64,000 nucleotides of DNA from Verrucomicrobiaceae bacterium (GTDB lineage: Bacteria > Verrucomicrobiota > Verrucomicrobiia > Verrucomicrobiales > Verrucomicrobiaceae). Positions 17,257 to 29,402 of the stretch are shown piece after piece. The stretch covers positions 558,001 through 622,000 of the forward strand of contig JABTUN010000001.1 in assembly GCA_015075365.1 (NCBI GenBank), written 5' to 3'. Both the position numbers and the translations under genes were made by a program. Numbering within the stretch: the stretch's first letter is position 1; every line of letters begins with the position of its first letter. The notes below the pieces were generated by a model, which was not told where the DNA came from, searched no databases, and was given only the letters and a program-made list of their open reading frames with translations.

Positions 17257-18177
17257 CTAGGTTCCCGATTGTGCCCCCAGGAGCGCGCCAAGCGCGCTGG
17301 AGAGCGACGGGTGGGAAAAATGGTAGCCCAGTTCCGCGGCGACGCGAGGATTCACTCGCTGGCTGGAGAGCAGCATCTCCTCCGCCATTCCCCGAAGCAG
17401 CAGACGGAGAACCAAGGCCGGCGCATGAAAGATCGCCGGCCGGCGCAGCGCTGTGGCTAGCATACGGGTGAACTCCGCATTGGTGACCGGTTGGGGAGCG
17501 CAGACATTGAGGGGCCCGTGGAGGTTTCCGGCCTCAACGGCACGAACAACCAGTGCCGCGGCATCCGCGACATGAATCCAGGGTGTCCACTGGCGCCCAT
17601 TTCCAAGCCGGCCTCCCAAACCGAGGCCGAAGACACGGCACAACAGAGGGAACGCGCCGCCATCGTTGCCGAGAACCATTCCTGTCCGTAGGTTGACAAC
17701 ACGAATGCCGAGCGATGCGGCCTCCTGCGCGGCTTTTTCCCATTCGACGCATAACTCAGCCAGGAAACCGGTCCCGGGGGGCGAGTTTTCATCCAGCAAC
17801 TCGCCGGCACGGTCGCCGTAAAAGCCAGCTCCAGATGCACAGATCAGAATGCGGGGACGATTTTCAGGCCGCCATGCCGCCAGACCCCGTACCAATTGCC
17901 GTGTGAAGTCGACACGGCTCTGATAGATGCGTTCACGTTTGGAGCGTGTCCAGAACCCCATGAGCGTCTCGCCTGCCAGGTGGACAAGGGCATCCAGCCG
18001 TGTTTCCGGAAGATTATGGGGGGCAGTGGCCGGCTGCGTAAGCGTTTCCGCGGCGAGCAGCACGGGAAGTCCATACTGCCTGCGGGTGTAGGCAATCATT
18101 TCGTGCCCCAGCCCCTGGGCATGGTACATGACATGCCTGCCGATGAAGCCCGTGGCACCCGTGATACCGATTTTCAT
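17257..18177 (-). CDS. TIGR01777-family NAD(P)-dependent epimerase (YfcH-like)
   Basis: This is a 306-residue Rossmann-fold protein. The N-terminal dinucleotide motif GATGFIG (residues 7-13) is followed by LDALVHLAGETL and the family signature SRVDFTRQLVRG. ASGAGFYGDRAGELLDE is the YGD variant replacing the SDR YxxxK site, and GNGRQWTPWIHVADA follows. The C-terminal ~50 residues (LRRPAIFHAPALVLRLLLRGMAEEMLLSSQRVNPRVAAELGYHFSHP region) match the DUF1731 domain of E. coli YfcH and plant cell-division SulA-like homologues. The reaction is unknown for the whole family. It is the first gene after the rRNA operon terminator. Confidence 0.93.
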   Translation of the reverse strand: MKIGITGATGFIGRHVMYHAQGLGHEMIAYTRRQYGLPVLLAAETLTQPATAPHNLPETRLDALVHLAGETLMGFWTRSKRERIYQSRVDFTRQLVRGLAAWRPENRPRILICASGAGFYGDRAGELLDENSPPGTGFLAELCVEWEKAAQEAASLGIRVVNLRTGMVLGNDGGAFPLLCRVFGLGLGGRLGNGRQWTPWIHVADAAALVVRAVEAGNLHGPLNVCAPQPVTNAEFTRMLATALRRPAIFHAPALVLRLLLRGMAEEMLLSSQRVNPRVAAELGYHFSHPSLSSALGALLGAQSGT

Positions 18178-18211
18178 GATGCTATGATGGCGAATAAAAT
18201 GCCACGTGCAC

Positions 18212-18251
18212 CAAAAGAGACACCCCGCTCACCTTTCGGAGAGCGGGGTGT
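18212..18251 (-). terminator. Rho-independent terminator of the rRNA operon
   Basis: On the minus strand, directly after 5S, an 11-bp perfect stem ACACCCCGCTC...GAGCGGGGTGT (arms 18241-18251 and 18220-18230) with a 10-nt loop is followed by a short T-rich stretch CTCTTTTGG. It sits 5-6 bp past the inferred 5S 3' end and upstream of the epimerase start codon. Confidence 0.85.
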
Positions 18252-18256
18252 ATTAA

Positions 18257-18372
18257 TCTGGCAACGTCCTACTTTCACATGGCCTGTCGCCATACTATCA
18301 TCGGCGCAACAGCGTTTCACTTCCGTGTTCGGAATGGGAACGGGTGGGACCACTGTGCCATGGTCACCAGAC
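18257..18372 (-). rRNA. rrf: 5S ribosomal RNA
   Basis: The minus strand carries the conserved 5S core CCCGTTCCCATTCCGAACA-like segment, GAAGTGAAACGC and the 3' GTAGGAC region. The ends TCTGG and CCAGA can pair as helix I. Length is about 116 nt, normal for bacteria. Exact ends are by pairing and could be off by 1-3 nt. Confidence 0.93.
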
Positions 18373-18424
18373 GGCAGATCACAAACTCATGGTGAGATGA
18401 TCTGAGTGTCTGGGGACACTACAA

Positions 18425-18466
18425 CCAAGTTCTTTGGCAACTGCATACAGGTTTGAAACAAATTTG
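18425..18466 (-). other. 23S precursor processing stem, 3' arm
   Basis: The plus-strand sequence starting CCAAGTTCTTTGGCAACTGC at 18425 is the near-perfect complement of the segment at 21461-21501 on the other side of 23S. In the transcript the two would pair over ~40 bp, with additional pairing closer to the mature ends, forming the long stalk normally cut by RNase III to release pre-23S. Covers part of the 23S-5S spacer. Confidence 0.75.
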
Positions 18467-18502
18467 GATTTGAGCCCTAGAAACCAAGGCTTTGCGCATT
18501 GA

Positions 18503-21355
<2,853 letters not shown>

Positions 21356-21460
21356 TGATCCATCTCCGGTTGATCCCGCGTTGCGGGACCGGAAAATTGG
21401 TAACACTTGGTTCTATTATCTTTTGTGCTGAAACCTTTCGGTCTCAAGAATTGCTCAATT

Positions 21461-21501
21461 GAATTTGTTTCTACCCTGTATGCAGTTGTCAAAGAACTTG
21501 G
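21461..21501 (-). other. 23S precursor processing stem, 5' arm, with boxA-like motif
   Basis: On the minus strand this reads CCAAGTTCTTTGACAACTGC and onward. It pairs with 18425-18466 to make the 23S processing stalk. The part GTTCTTTGACAAC also resembles the boxA antitermination element commonly found before 16S and 23S genes. The pairing is visible in sequence; the boxA role is inferred from similarity. Confidence 0.7.
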
Positions 21502-21536
21502 ACTTGAAAAATCAGAAGTGCGTCGTTAGGAGCGGG

Positions 21537-21613
21537 TGGTGGGCAGGACTGGACTCGAACCAGTGACCCCCGCCTTATCAAGGCGGTGCTCTAACCAACT
21601 GAGCTACATGCCC
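21537..21613 (-). tRNA. tRNA-Ile (GAU)
   Basis: This 77-nt gene includes an encoded CCA end. The minus strand starts GGGCATGTAGCTCAGTTGG. The anticodon loop is CTTGATAAG with GAT, the T-loop is TTCGAGT, and the 3' end is CCTGCCCACCA. Acceptor pairing has one mismatch, U6 opposite C67; all other acceptor pairs are Watson-Crick. It lies between tRNA-Ala and 23S in the rRNA spacer. Confidence 0.96.
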
Positions 21614-21653
21614 CTGTTTGTCAGACCCCGAGGGATCCTGGAACGGTCGAAAT

Positions 21654-21729
21654 TGGTGGAGGTAAGGAGACTCGAACTCCTGACATCAAGCTTGCAAAGC
21701 TAGCGCTCTACCAACTGAGCTATACCCCC
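21654..21729 (-). tRNA. tRNA-Ala (UGC)
   Basis: This 76-nt gene includes an encoded CCA end. The minus strand starts GGGGGTATAGCTCAGTTGG. The anticodon loop CTTTGCAAG carries TGC, the T-loop is TTCGAGT, and the 3' end is TACCTCCACCA. The acceptor stem pairs fully with one G-U. It is the first tRNA after 16S, i.e. before tRNA-Ile, the reverse of the usual Ile-Ala spacer order. Confidence 0.96.
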
Positions 21730-21750
21730 GCTCACGAAGCACAGAAAACG

Positions 21751-21775
21751 AAGAAGACTAAATTGCGCGCTGCAT
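21751..21775 (-). other. 16S precursor processing stem, 3' arm
   Basis: The plus-strand segment AAGAAGACTAAATTGCGCGC... is complementary to 23524-23548 upstream of 16S, with about two mismatches over ~24 bp. In the transcript the two arms would enclose 16S and form the RNase III stem of pre-16S. It lies between tRNA-Ala and the 16S 3' end. Confidence 0.7.
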
Positions 21776-21900
21776 GCGTTTTGGCACGCAGAAAAGGTTT
21801 TGTGAGGGCTTTCGCCATTCACAAGCCTGCTGTTTTGAGGCAGCGAGGCTTCGACCTTGCCAGACTTACGAGGGTGAGACCTCATCTGGCAAATACTCCA

Positions 21901-23450
<1,550 letters not shown>

Positions 23451-23523
23451 TTGGTGCTGGCATTTTTAAATGCCAGCCAAATTGACTATGCTCACTTTCG
23501 TGAGCACCTGCATGCTTTTTGGC

Positions 23524-23548
23524 AATGCAGCGCACAATTTAGCCTTCT
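23524..23548 (-). other. 16S precursor processing stem, 5' arm
   Basis: The plus sequence ATGCAGCGCACAATTTAGCC... (on into CTTCT) pairs with 21751-21775 downstream of 16S, forming the pre-16S processing stalk. It is in the leader ~75 bp upstream of the mature 16S 5' end. Confidence 0.7.
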
Positions 23549-23871
23549 GTTTTCTTGCGATTTGATCAGAGTTTACACTCAAATCTCATCGCTTCTGTTT
23601 TCTGAAAGATCGCTTCTGAAGTCCGGGAAATGTGAACTGCTTTTGCTGCTCGCTTTCCTTTTCTCAGCCCGCGTTTTTCGCTGCGGGACGGAGAGATTAG
23701 TACAACTCAGAAACCCTGCAACAGGATTTTGATCTTTTTTATCTTTTCCTGTCGGCCTGAGCCCTGACTTTTTTTACAGGGCGTCGTCTGCCCTCTTGAC
23801 AGAGCGGATTCACCTCTACGTCGTCACCACGCCCCCTTGGGGACAAGACACGCATTCTTATTCCATCCGTG
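23549..23871 (-). promoter_or_regulatory. rRNA operon leader and promoter region
   Basis: About 420 bp without a gene separate 16S from the TVP38-type gene (23451-23871); this entry covers the part beyond the processing stem. On the minus strand a plausible sigma-70 promoter is TTGCAG (23716-23721) and TAATCT (23694-23699) with a 16-bp spacer. It is preceded upstream by an A/T-rich tract (about 23727-23750) like an UP element. A GC-rich hairpin with CCCGC/GCGGG arms follows in the leader (about 23668-23690). Farther upstream is a GCCCTG...CAGGGC hairpin around 23770-23787. Only the general location is well supported; the exact -35/-10 pair is a guess. Confidence 0.4.
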
Positions 23872-24600
23872 TCAGCAGTGCTGCCTCTTCATCATGCGAT
23901 AAACGAGCCACGCGGCGATGTTGATCACCGCCATCGCCGCAAGCAGTTGCGCCATCGTGTGCGCTAGATTGCCCTTGCCCAGGCCGCTGCCTACGAGGCT
24001 GAACGCCACGTTTAGCGGCAGATATCCCAGCAGCGTGCCGATGAGAAAGCGTGAGTGCCGCACTGCTGTCATGCCAATCAGGACATTCAGGACAATCCCC
24101 GGCACCATGAGCTGCCGCGCCCAAAAGACGCGCATGATCGAGGGCCTTTTCAGCAGCTTCCTCAGCCACGGCCACTTCTCCGCGCGTGACTCCGCCGCTC
24201 GGCGAAATCCATGGCGTGACAAGACGAACGCACCATACGATCCGCACGTCGATCCGATCAGCGACAGCACCAGGCCCTCCCCAAAGCCGAAGATCAGCCC
24301 AGCGGCGGCACACATCGGCAGTCGCGGCACGCCCAGCATCACCACGATGGCGCAGGCAGCGACGAAAATGCCATGCGCCATCCAGCCGAACTCGCGCACG
24401 AGCCCCTTCCATGTCTGCACGTTCGTGATCCATGCCTTCAGCGGTGTGAAATGCGCCAGCGCCATGAACGCGGCCACCATCAGCACCGCCAGCAGCACCT
24501 GCCGTGTTTCCTTGTTCAGGGCACGCGACGTTTCCTGCTCCACTTCCGTGGCAATCGCGACATCGAGCTCCTCCGGCTCCTGCGTGGGATCGTCAGGCAT
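23872..24600 (-). CDS. TVP38/TMEM64-family (VTT domain) membrane protein
   Basis: This is a 242-residue polytopic membrane protein. After a ~30-residue acidic cytoplasmic N-terminus come a first helix (VLLAVLMVAAFMALAHF), a second (HGIFVAACAIVVMLGVPRLPM) and the VTT signature region with 'GLIFGFGEGLVLSLIGSTCGSYGAFVLSRHGFR'. ARQLMVPGIVLNVLIGMTAV corresponds to the conserved amphipathic re-entrant motif, and two more helices follow. Family members are DedA-like lipid scramblases or transporters of unknown substrate. It is followed 6 bp later on the same strand by the PQQ-propeller gene, so the direction suggests it is downstream of the rRNA promoter region but independently transcribed. Confidence 0.88.
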   Translation of the reverse strand: MPDDPTQEPEELDVAIATEVEQETSRALNKETRQVLLAVLMVAAFMALAHFTPLKAWITNVQTWKGLVREFGWMAHGIFVAACAIVVMLGVPRLPMCAAAGLIFGFGEGLVLSLIGSTCGSYGAFVLSRHGFRRAAESRAEKWPWLRKLLKRPSIMRVFWARQLMVPGIVLNVLIGMTAVRHSRFLIGTLLGYLPLNVAFSLVGSGLGKGNLAHTMAQLLAAMAVINIAAWLVYRMMKRQHC

Positions 24601-24606
24601 CGGCGG

Positions 24607-25782
24607 TTATTGCAGCTTCCACAGCTTCGCGTCGCTGCGCACATAGATCGCGCCGTCGGAAATCGCCGGCGTGGTCAAAACGGTCTCCTTCAGTTCAATT
24701 TCCTGCACCACTTTGCCTTCCGGAGCATCCGGGTCGATCGATTGGAAACTGCCGCGCTCACTCACGATGTAGATGCGCTTGCCGGCGGCGACCGGCGAGC
24801 CGCTGAACGGCCCCTTCAGGCGCAGCTTCCACGACTCATCACCATTCTTTGCGCTCGCCTTGATCAGCACGCCCGCGCCATTCACCACGTAAAGATGATC
24901 GCCGAGCACGAGAGGGCTCGCCGTGCCGGGATTCAGCTTCTCGTTGCGCCAGAGCTGCGTCACCGAGCCCTTCTCTGGAGACAGCGCCGTGATGCCTTTC
25001 GACACCGCATAGAGCAGATCACCATGCACCACGCTCGACGGGATCGTGCTGGCACCGTCCTCGTAATTCCACACCGTTTTGCCCGTCGCAGGATCAACAC
25101 CGAGGATGCCCTTGCTCGATTGCAAGGCAGCCACGCCCTTCCAAAGCGTCGCGCTGGTCCAGTTCGCCGCCTTCGGGCGTTCCAGTTTCCACTTGTTGCG
25201 TCCCGTGGCCACATCCAGCCCTGCGGCGAAGGATTCACTGTCGTTCTCGCTCTGCACCACCAGCGTGCCGTCGATCACCACCGGCGACTGCGACATGCCG
25301 AGGCTGTTGCTCGCGTTCGGATAATCAAACGTCAGCCCGCGCAGCCACAGCAGGTTGCCATCTAGATCGAACGCGAACAGGTCATTCGACGAAAACAGTG
25401 CAAACACGCGGTCGCCATCGCTGCATGGCGTGTTCGCGGCCACGCAGGTCTTGTTGTGCGACATTGTGCGGCCTGTGGCCCGCATCGCACGCTCCCAGCG
25501 CTTCGATCCATCCTTCGCGTTGAAGCAAAACACATGCAGCGTCTCCTGTCCGGGTCCGCTGGAGCAGGTCACAAAGACCTTGTCGCCCACCACGATCGGC
25601 GCTGACAACCCACGTCCCGGCAGATCGGCCGTCCACGCAATTTTCAGCTCCTCCGCCGGCGCTTTGGCCTCTGTGGAGACCGCCGCGGCGTTCGGCCCGC
25701 GAAATTGCAGCCAGTCAGCCTTCGCAACACCCGCTGTCAGGCACATCGAAACACAAATCGAGATCGTCTTCATGGTCATCAT
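24607..25782 (-). CDS. Secreted PQQ-like beta-propeller protein (391 aa)
   Basis: A signal peptide (about residues 1-22, ending VAKA) is followed by DWLQFRGPNAAAVS, the usual start of secreted PQQ-like quinoprotein propellers in Planctomycetes/Verrucomicrobia. Repeated blades carry G-x-x-x-W segments such as FNAKDGSKRWERAM, DLDGNLLWLRGL, DVATGRNKWKLERP and DPATGKTVWNYEDG. It has the length of an 8-bladed BamB-like propeller. No catalytic domain or heme motif is present, so dehydrogenase activity is not supported. It lies 12 bp downstream of the next gene on the same strand and 6 bp before the VTT gene, forming a compact three-gene run. Confidence 0.87.
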   Translation of the reverse strand: MMTMKTISICVSMCLTAGVAKADWLQFRGPNAAAVSTEAKAPAEELKIAWTADLPGRGLSAPIVVGDKVFVTCSSGPGQETLHVFCFNAKDGSKRWERAMRATGRTMSHNKTCVAANTPCSDGDRVFALFSSNDLFAFDLDGNLLWLRGLTFDYPNASNSLGMSQSPVVIDGTLVVQSENDSESFAAGLDVATGRNKWKLERPKAANWTSATLWKGVAALQSSKGILGVDPATGKTVWNYEDGASTIPSSVVHGDLLYAVSKGITALSPEKGSVTQLWRNEKLNPGTASPLVLGDHLYVVNGAGVLIKASAKNGDESWKLRLKGPFSGSPVAAGKRIYIVSERGSFQSIDPDAPEGKVVQEIELKETVLTTPAISDGAIYVRSDAKLWKLQ

Positions 25783-25794
25783 TCGGTTAAATCA

Positions 25795-26904
25795 TCACTT
25801 CGCGGCCACAATCGCCGTTCCCGTCGCATCGCACACGCGGAGCTGGAACTCCCACTCCACCGTCCACTGCTCCGTCTGCTCGTTCTGGCAGCACTTCACG
25901 AGGATCGTGTTCTTCCCCTTCTTGAGCTGGCACGGCAGCTTGTACTGATCGAGCTTCGCGCCGCGGTGGTATTCGTCGCGGGCGAAGAGCAGCTCACCGT
26001 TCAGCCACACCTTCCAGCCGTTCTTGCAGCCAATGCGGATCTCGGCCGCACGATCCTCGGTGCTGAGGAAATCCGTCGCCGCGTAGCCCACCACGCTCTT
26101 CTCCATGCCGAAGGGCTTGTTGAAGTCGATCTTGCCGTACTCATCCTTGCTGGTGAAATCGACCCACTTCGCCGCCTTGCCCTTGCCTTCGTAGCTCGCA
26201 TCGAACTTCAGCTCCTTCTCCGGTGGATACACCGTGTCGAAGCCGCCGCGATCCGCGTTGCTGAAGGGCGCGATCATCTTCCAACTCATCAGGAAGCCAA
26301 AATGAGACGGCAAGTCCACGGTCTGGCCCAGATCACGCAGTTTCTTGGCCAGCGCCTTGATCTGATCCTCATCACGCGCCCCGCCGAGTCCCTTCTGATA
26401 AGCTGCGATCGCCGCATCTGTGTTCTTCTTCTCCACAGCGGCGTCGCCAGCCTCGATCAGTTTCGCCACCGGATGCCGCCGCAGGTCGCTGCTCACGTCA
26501 TTCAAGAGCGTGGGCGTCAAATCCTCCGCCAGCTTCGCGTCCGCCCGCTGGATCAAGTCAAACGCCACCACACGCGCGCCCGGGCTGTTCGCCGTGTCCT
26601 TCAAAAACGCCACCAGCGCGTCCACCGGCATCTTTTTGGCCTTCAGCGCCTCATCGGCGATCACACCCACTGCCGCGCGTAGCCAATTCTCGGCGAGCGG
26701 ATTCGCCCCGTTCATCCCTTTCAGCACCTCCGCCAGGTTCGCCGCATCCGCCTTCACAATGGCTTGCCACGCCTTGCCAGCCGCCTCATTCCCCTCCCCT
26801 TCTTTCTTCACGCTTCGCAGCGCCTCGATGGGCTTCGACAAATCTTCCGCTGCAAACAGCGGCAGGCCGGTGAGAACAATAATAGGCGCAAAAATCAGCT
26901 TCAT
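25795..26904 (-). CDS. Secreted protein, helical N-terminus plus beta-sandwich-like C-terminus (369 aa)
   Basis: The start is at ATG 26904 (MKLIFAPIIVLTG...), giving a classic signal peptide ending FAAED; eight more residues upstream are possible. Residues ~20-200 are helical, HEAT/TPR-like ('DTANSPGARVVAFDLIQRADAKLAEDL', 'AIAAYQKGLGGARDEDQIKALAKKL'). The C-terminal ~170 residues resemble a carbohydrate-binding-like beta sandwich: GFLMSWKMIAPFSNADRGGFDTVYPPE, ATDFLSTEDRAAEIRIGCKNGWKVWLNGELLFARDEYHRG and GKNTILVKCCQNEQTEQWTVEWEFQLRV. Such 'W-K-V-W-L-N-G' modules accompany PQQ propellers and glycosidases in this phylum. No catalytic site is visible. It is the first gene of the run with the propeller gene. 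Confidence 0.7.
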   Translation of the reverse strand: MKLIFAPIIVLTGLPLFAAEDLSKPIEALRSVKKEGEGNEAAGKAWQAIVKADAANLAEVLKGMNGANPLAENWLRAAVGVIADEALKAKKMPVDALVAFLKDTANSPGARVVAFDLIQRADAKLAEDLTPTLLNDVSSDLRRHPVAKLIEAGDAAVEKKNTDAAIAAYQKGLGGARDEDQIKALAKKLRDLGQTVDLPSHFGFLMSWKMIAPFSNADRGGFDTVYPPEKELKFDASYEGKGKAAKWVDFTSKDEYGKIDFNKPFGMEKSVVGYAATDFLSTEDRAAEIRIGCKNGWKVWLNGELLFARDEYHRGAKLDQYKLPCQLKKGKNTILVKCCQNEQTEQWTVEWEFQLRVCDATGTAIVAAK

Positions 26905-27005
26905 GACGTGTTGGCGGAATGGTTTCACAAAGAACGCCGCACGTCAGCCAATTTCTCCACCAGCACGGCTGAACCCGCCAAGGCACGCCCCCCGGAGAAT
27001 CCCCG

Positions 27006-28055
27006 TCAAAATCCGGTGAGCTGCTTCATCAGCTCAAAAAAGCCCCTTTTTCTCGGGCTGGAGAGGCCCCAGTTCACCGGCACGCTTTGATACCCGTCGT
27101 CAAAGCCCTCCCCCTTCATGCGGAAGTCGAAGAAGCCCCAGGAAACATGCTCCTTCACGGCGGCGATAAAGTTGTTGTCGGCCTGATCGAACTCAAAATG
27201 ATCGTCCTCGTTGATGACGATGGGGATGTTCCGGTCGCCACAGGCCTTTTTGACCTTCGCGATGAACTGCCGCATCGCGTCGGGGCCTTTGACGCCGTTG
27301 CCGTGGATCAAAAGGAAGTCGGAATGCGCAATCACATCCGCCGTGGGCACCGCGCCGCCGCCAAACGAGGTGCCGGCGGGCAGCCCGGCCGCCTTCACAC
27401 GCTGGATGAGCTCGTGCACGCGCTGCGGCTTCAGGATGTCGTGGTCGTATTTGACGTTCGCCTCGTTGTTCACCTCCACAAGCACATGCCGCCACTTTTT
27501 GGCGAGAATCCAGCGCGTGACGCCATCCACGGCGGCAATCACCGCCTGCTCGTCTTTCAGCCGCTGGTCCTGGCCGAAGTAAAAAATGCCCAGGATCACC
27601 ACCATGCCGAGTTCGTCCGCTTTGGTGATGATTTTCTCCGCGCGCGCGAGGTAATCGCCCCGCAGTGTGCCGTCGTCATTGATGGCGGAATTGTGCCAGG
27701 GCTGGTCCTTCGAGTAGCCATAAGGCGACCCGCCTTGCAGATTCAGCGTAAAGGCCAGCAGACCGTGCGCGCGCCATTCCGGCATCGCGGCGATGAATTC
27801 GAGCGTGTTGCGCTCCGCGTCCCATTTCTTCGTGTCCGGGTAGGCCCAGTTCTTCACCGTCTGCGCGTTCCGGTCGTCGAAAGTGCCCTGCACCATGCGC
27901 GAGTTCATGAGCAGCCCCTCGATGCGATGTCCCTGCCACTCGCGGCCGGCGTAAGTGGGTTTGCCGTTGAGATGAAAATCCTCGCCCTGGATGCTGACAA
28001 CGGTTTCTGCGTGGGAAACGAGGCAAAATGCGAAGAGAAGGACGAAAGCGCGCAT
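27006..28055 (-). CDS. Secreted glycoside hydrolase-like TIM-barrel protein (349 aa)
   Basis: The start is placed at ATG 28055 (MRAFVLLFAFCLVSHAETV), which gives a signal peptide; a longer ORF to 28250 would overlap the divergent SGNH gene. The mature protein has a TIM-barrel pattern: TFDDRNAQTV, GLLAFTLNLQGGSPYG, GMVVILGIFYFGQDQR, WRHVLVEVNNEANVKYDHD and IPIVINEDDH. The N-E in VEVNNEAN and the glutamate in VINEDDH have the spacing of acid/base and nucleophile of clan GH-A enzymes (GH5/GH42-like), with a closing SWGFFDFRMKGEGFDDGYQS. The exact family and substrate are not assigned. It is divergent from the SGNH hydrolase gene with ~75 bp between starts. Confidence 0.72.
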   Translation of the reverse strand: MRAFVLLFAFCLVSHAETVVSIQGEDFHLNGKPTYAGREWQGHRIEGLLMNSRMVQGTFDDRNAQTVKNWAYPDTKKWDAERNTLEFIAAMPEWRAHGLLAFTLNLQGGSPYGYSKDQPWHNSAINDDGTLRGDYLARAEKIITKADELGMVVILGIFYFGQDQRLKDEQAVIAAVDGVTRWILAKKWRHVLVEVNNEANVKYDHDILKPQRVHELIQRVKAAGLPAGTSFGGGAVPTADVIAHSDFLLIHGNGVKGPDAMRQFIAKVKKACGDRNIPIVINEDDHFEFDQADNNFIAAVKEHVSWGFFDFRMKGEGFDDGYQSVPVNWGLSSPRKRGFFELMKQLTGF

Positions 28056-28131
28056 GGCTGTCCAACGCACGTCCGGCCACCGCATTGCCGCGAAAAACAA
28101 TTCCTTGCCAGAACGGCTGCTTTTTGTCGGT

Positions 28132-29397
28132 ATGAGCTTCGCCATGCGCATCCTGCCGTTTCTCACCGTCCTCCTCGCCGCTGTCAGCATCCGTGCTGAG
28201 TCCATCCTGCCGCCCAACGCCCGCGTCGCCATCATTGGCGACAGCATCACGGAGCAGAAGCTCTACTCTAAATACATCGAAGCCTATCTGCTCGCCTGCA
28301 CCGGGCGTGGCGACATCCACGTGTTTCAGTTCGGCTGGAGCGGCGAGCGCGCGGGCGGATTCGCGGCGCGCCTCGAAAACGACCTCGCCGTCTTCCATCC
28401 AAACGTCGCCACGACCTGCTACGGCATGAATGACGGCAGCTACAAGCCCTACGCGCCGGAGATCGGCGCGGAATACGAAAAGAACATGCGCGCGGTGATC
28501 GCCGGGCTGCAAAAAGTCGGCGTCAAGGCGATGGCCGTCGGCTCGCCGGGCGGAGTCGATCCCGATTTCTTCAATCGTCCCACGATCAAAGGCGAGCTCT
28601 ATAACGAGAACCTCGCGCAACTGCGCGACATCGCCAAAAAACTGGCGGAGGAGAACAAGCAGCCCTTTGCCAACGTGCATGACACGATGATGAGCGCGCT
28701 GGCAAAGTCGAAGTCGGCGCTGGGCAAAGGCTACGGCCCGTTTGGCGGTGATGGGTTCCATCCCTCGCCTCCCGGCCAGCTCCTCATGGCGGAGGCGTTT
28801 TTAAGGGCACTGGGTATGAATGGCGAGATCGGTGTCATCACCCTGAACATGAAGGGCCAGAGCAACGCGAGCGAGGGTCACAAGATCAAGGCGGGCGCGG
28901 CGGGCAGCATCGAAATCACCAGCACGAAATGGCCTTTCTGCTTCGACGGCGACACGAAGAGTTCCGGCAGCAACCGCAGCATCCTTCCTTTCACCAGCTT
29001 CAATCAAGACCTCAACCGCCTCACGCTGCATGTGATCGGCCTTTCCAGTGAGAAGGCGAAGGTCACCTGGGGCGCGCAGAGCAAGGAATTCACGCGCAAC
29101 CAGCTCGAGGACGGCATCAACCTCGCCGCGGAGTTTGACAAGACGCCTTTCGACGGCGCTTTCAACGGCCTGGTCAACGCCATCGGCCTGAAGCAGGCCT
29201 ACGAGACGACGTTGATCAAAAGCTTCGTCACGCACATGCGCGTCGTCGCCGCCGAGGCTGCCGAGGAGCCCAAAGTGGCCGCCGCGCTGGCCAAGCTGAA
29301 GAAGAAATTTGCCGACGAGCATGCCCGGCAGGATGCAGGCGTGCGCAAGCTCGTTCAGCCCGTGACGCACACCATCTCGGTCCAGGAACTCCGCTGA
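28132..29397 (+). CDS. Secreted SGNH/GDSL-type esterase (about 422 aa)
   Basis: The start is ATG 28132 or 28144; both give a signal peptide (LPFLTVLLAAVSIRAES). The catalytic blocks of SGNH hydrolases are all visible: block I IGDSITEQ (nucleophile Ser), block II glycine in FGWSGERAGGF, block III CYGMNDGSY (Asn) and block V GDGFHPSPPG (Asp-x-x-His). The C-terminal ~170 residues are an additional domain with beta strands and a charged helix. Related proteins are predicted carbohydrate esterases or acyl hydrolases. It begins the plus-strand cluster SGNH - creatininase - NHL - PSD1, with only 5 bp to the next gene, so it is likely in one operon. Confidence 0.88.
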   Translation: MSFAMRILPFLTVLLAAVSIRAESILPPNARVAIIGDSITEQKLYSKYIEAYLLACTGRGDIHVFQFGWSGERAGGFAARLENDLAVFHPNVATTCYGMNDGSYKPYAPEIGAEYEKNMRAVIAGLQKVGVKAMAVGSPGGVDPDFFNRPTIKGELYNENLAQLRDIAKKLAEENKQPFANVHDTMMSALAKSKSALGKGYGPFGGDGFHPSPPGQLLMAEAFLRALGMNGEIGVITLNMKGQSNASEGHKIKAGAAGSIEITSTKWPFCFDGDTKSSGSNRSILPFTSFNQDLNRLTLHVIGLSSEKAKVTWGAQSKEFTRNQLEDGINLAAEFDKTPFDGAFNGLVNAIGLKQAYETTLIKSFVTHMRVVAAEAAEEPKVAAALAKLKKKFADEHARQDAGVRKLVQPVTHTISVQELR

Positions 29398-29402
29398 ACG
29401 CC

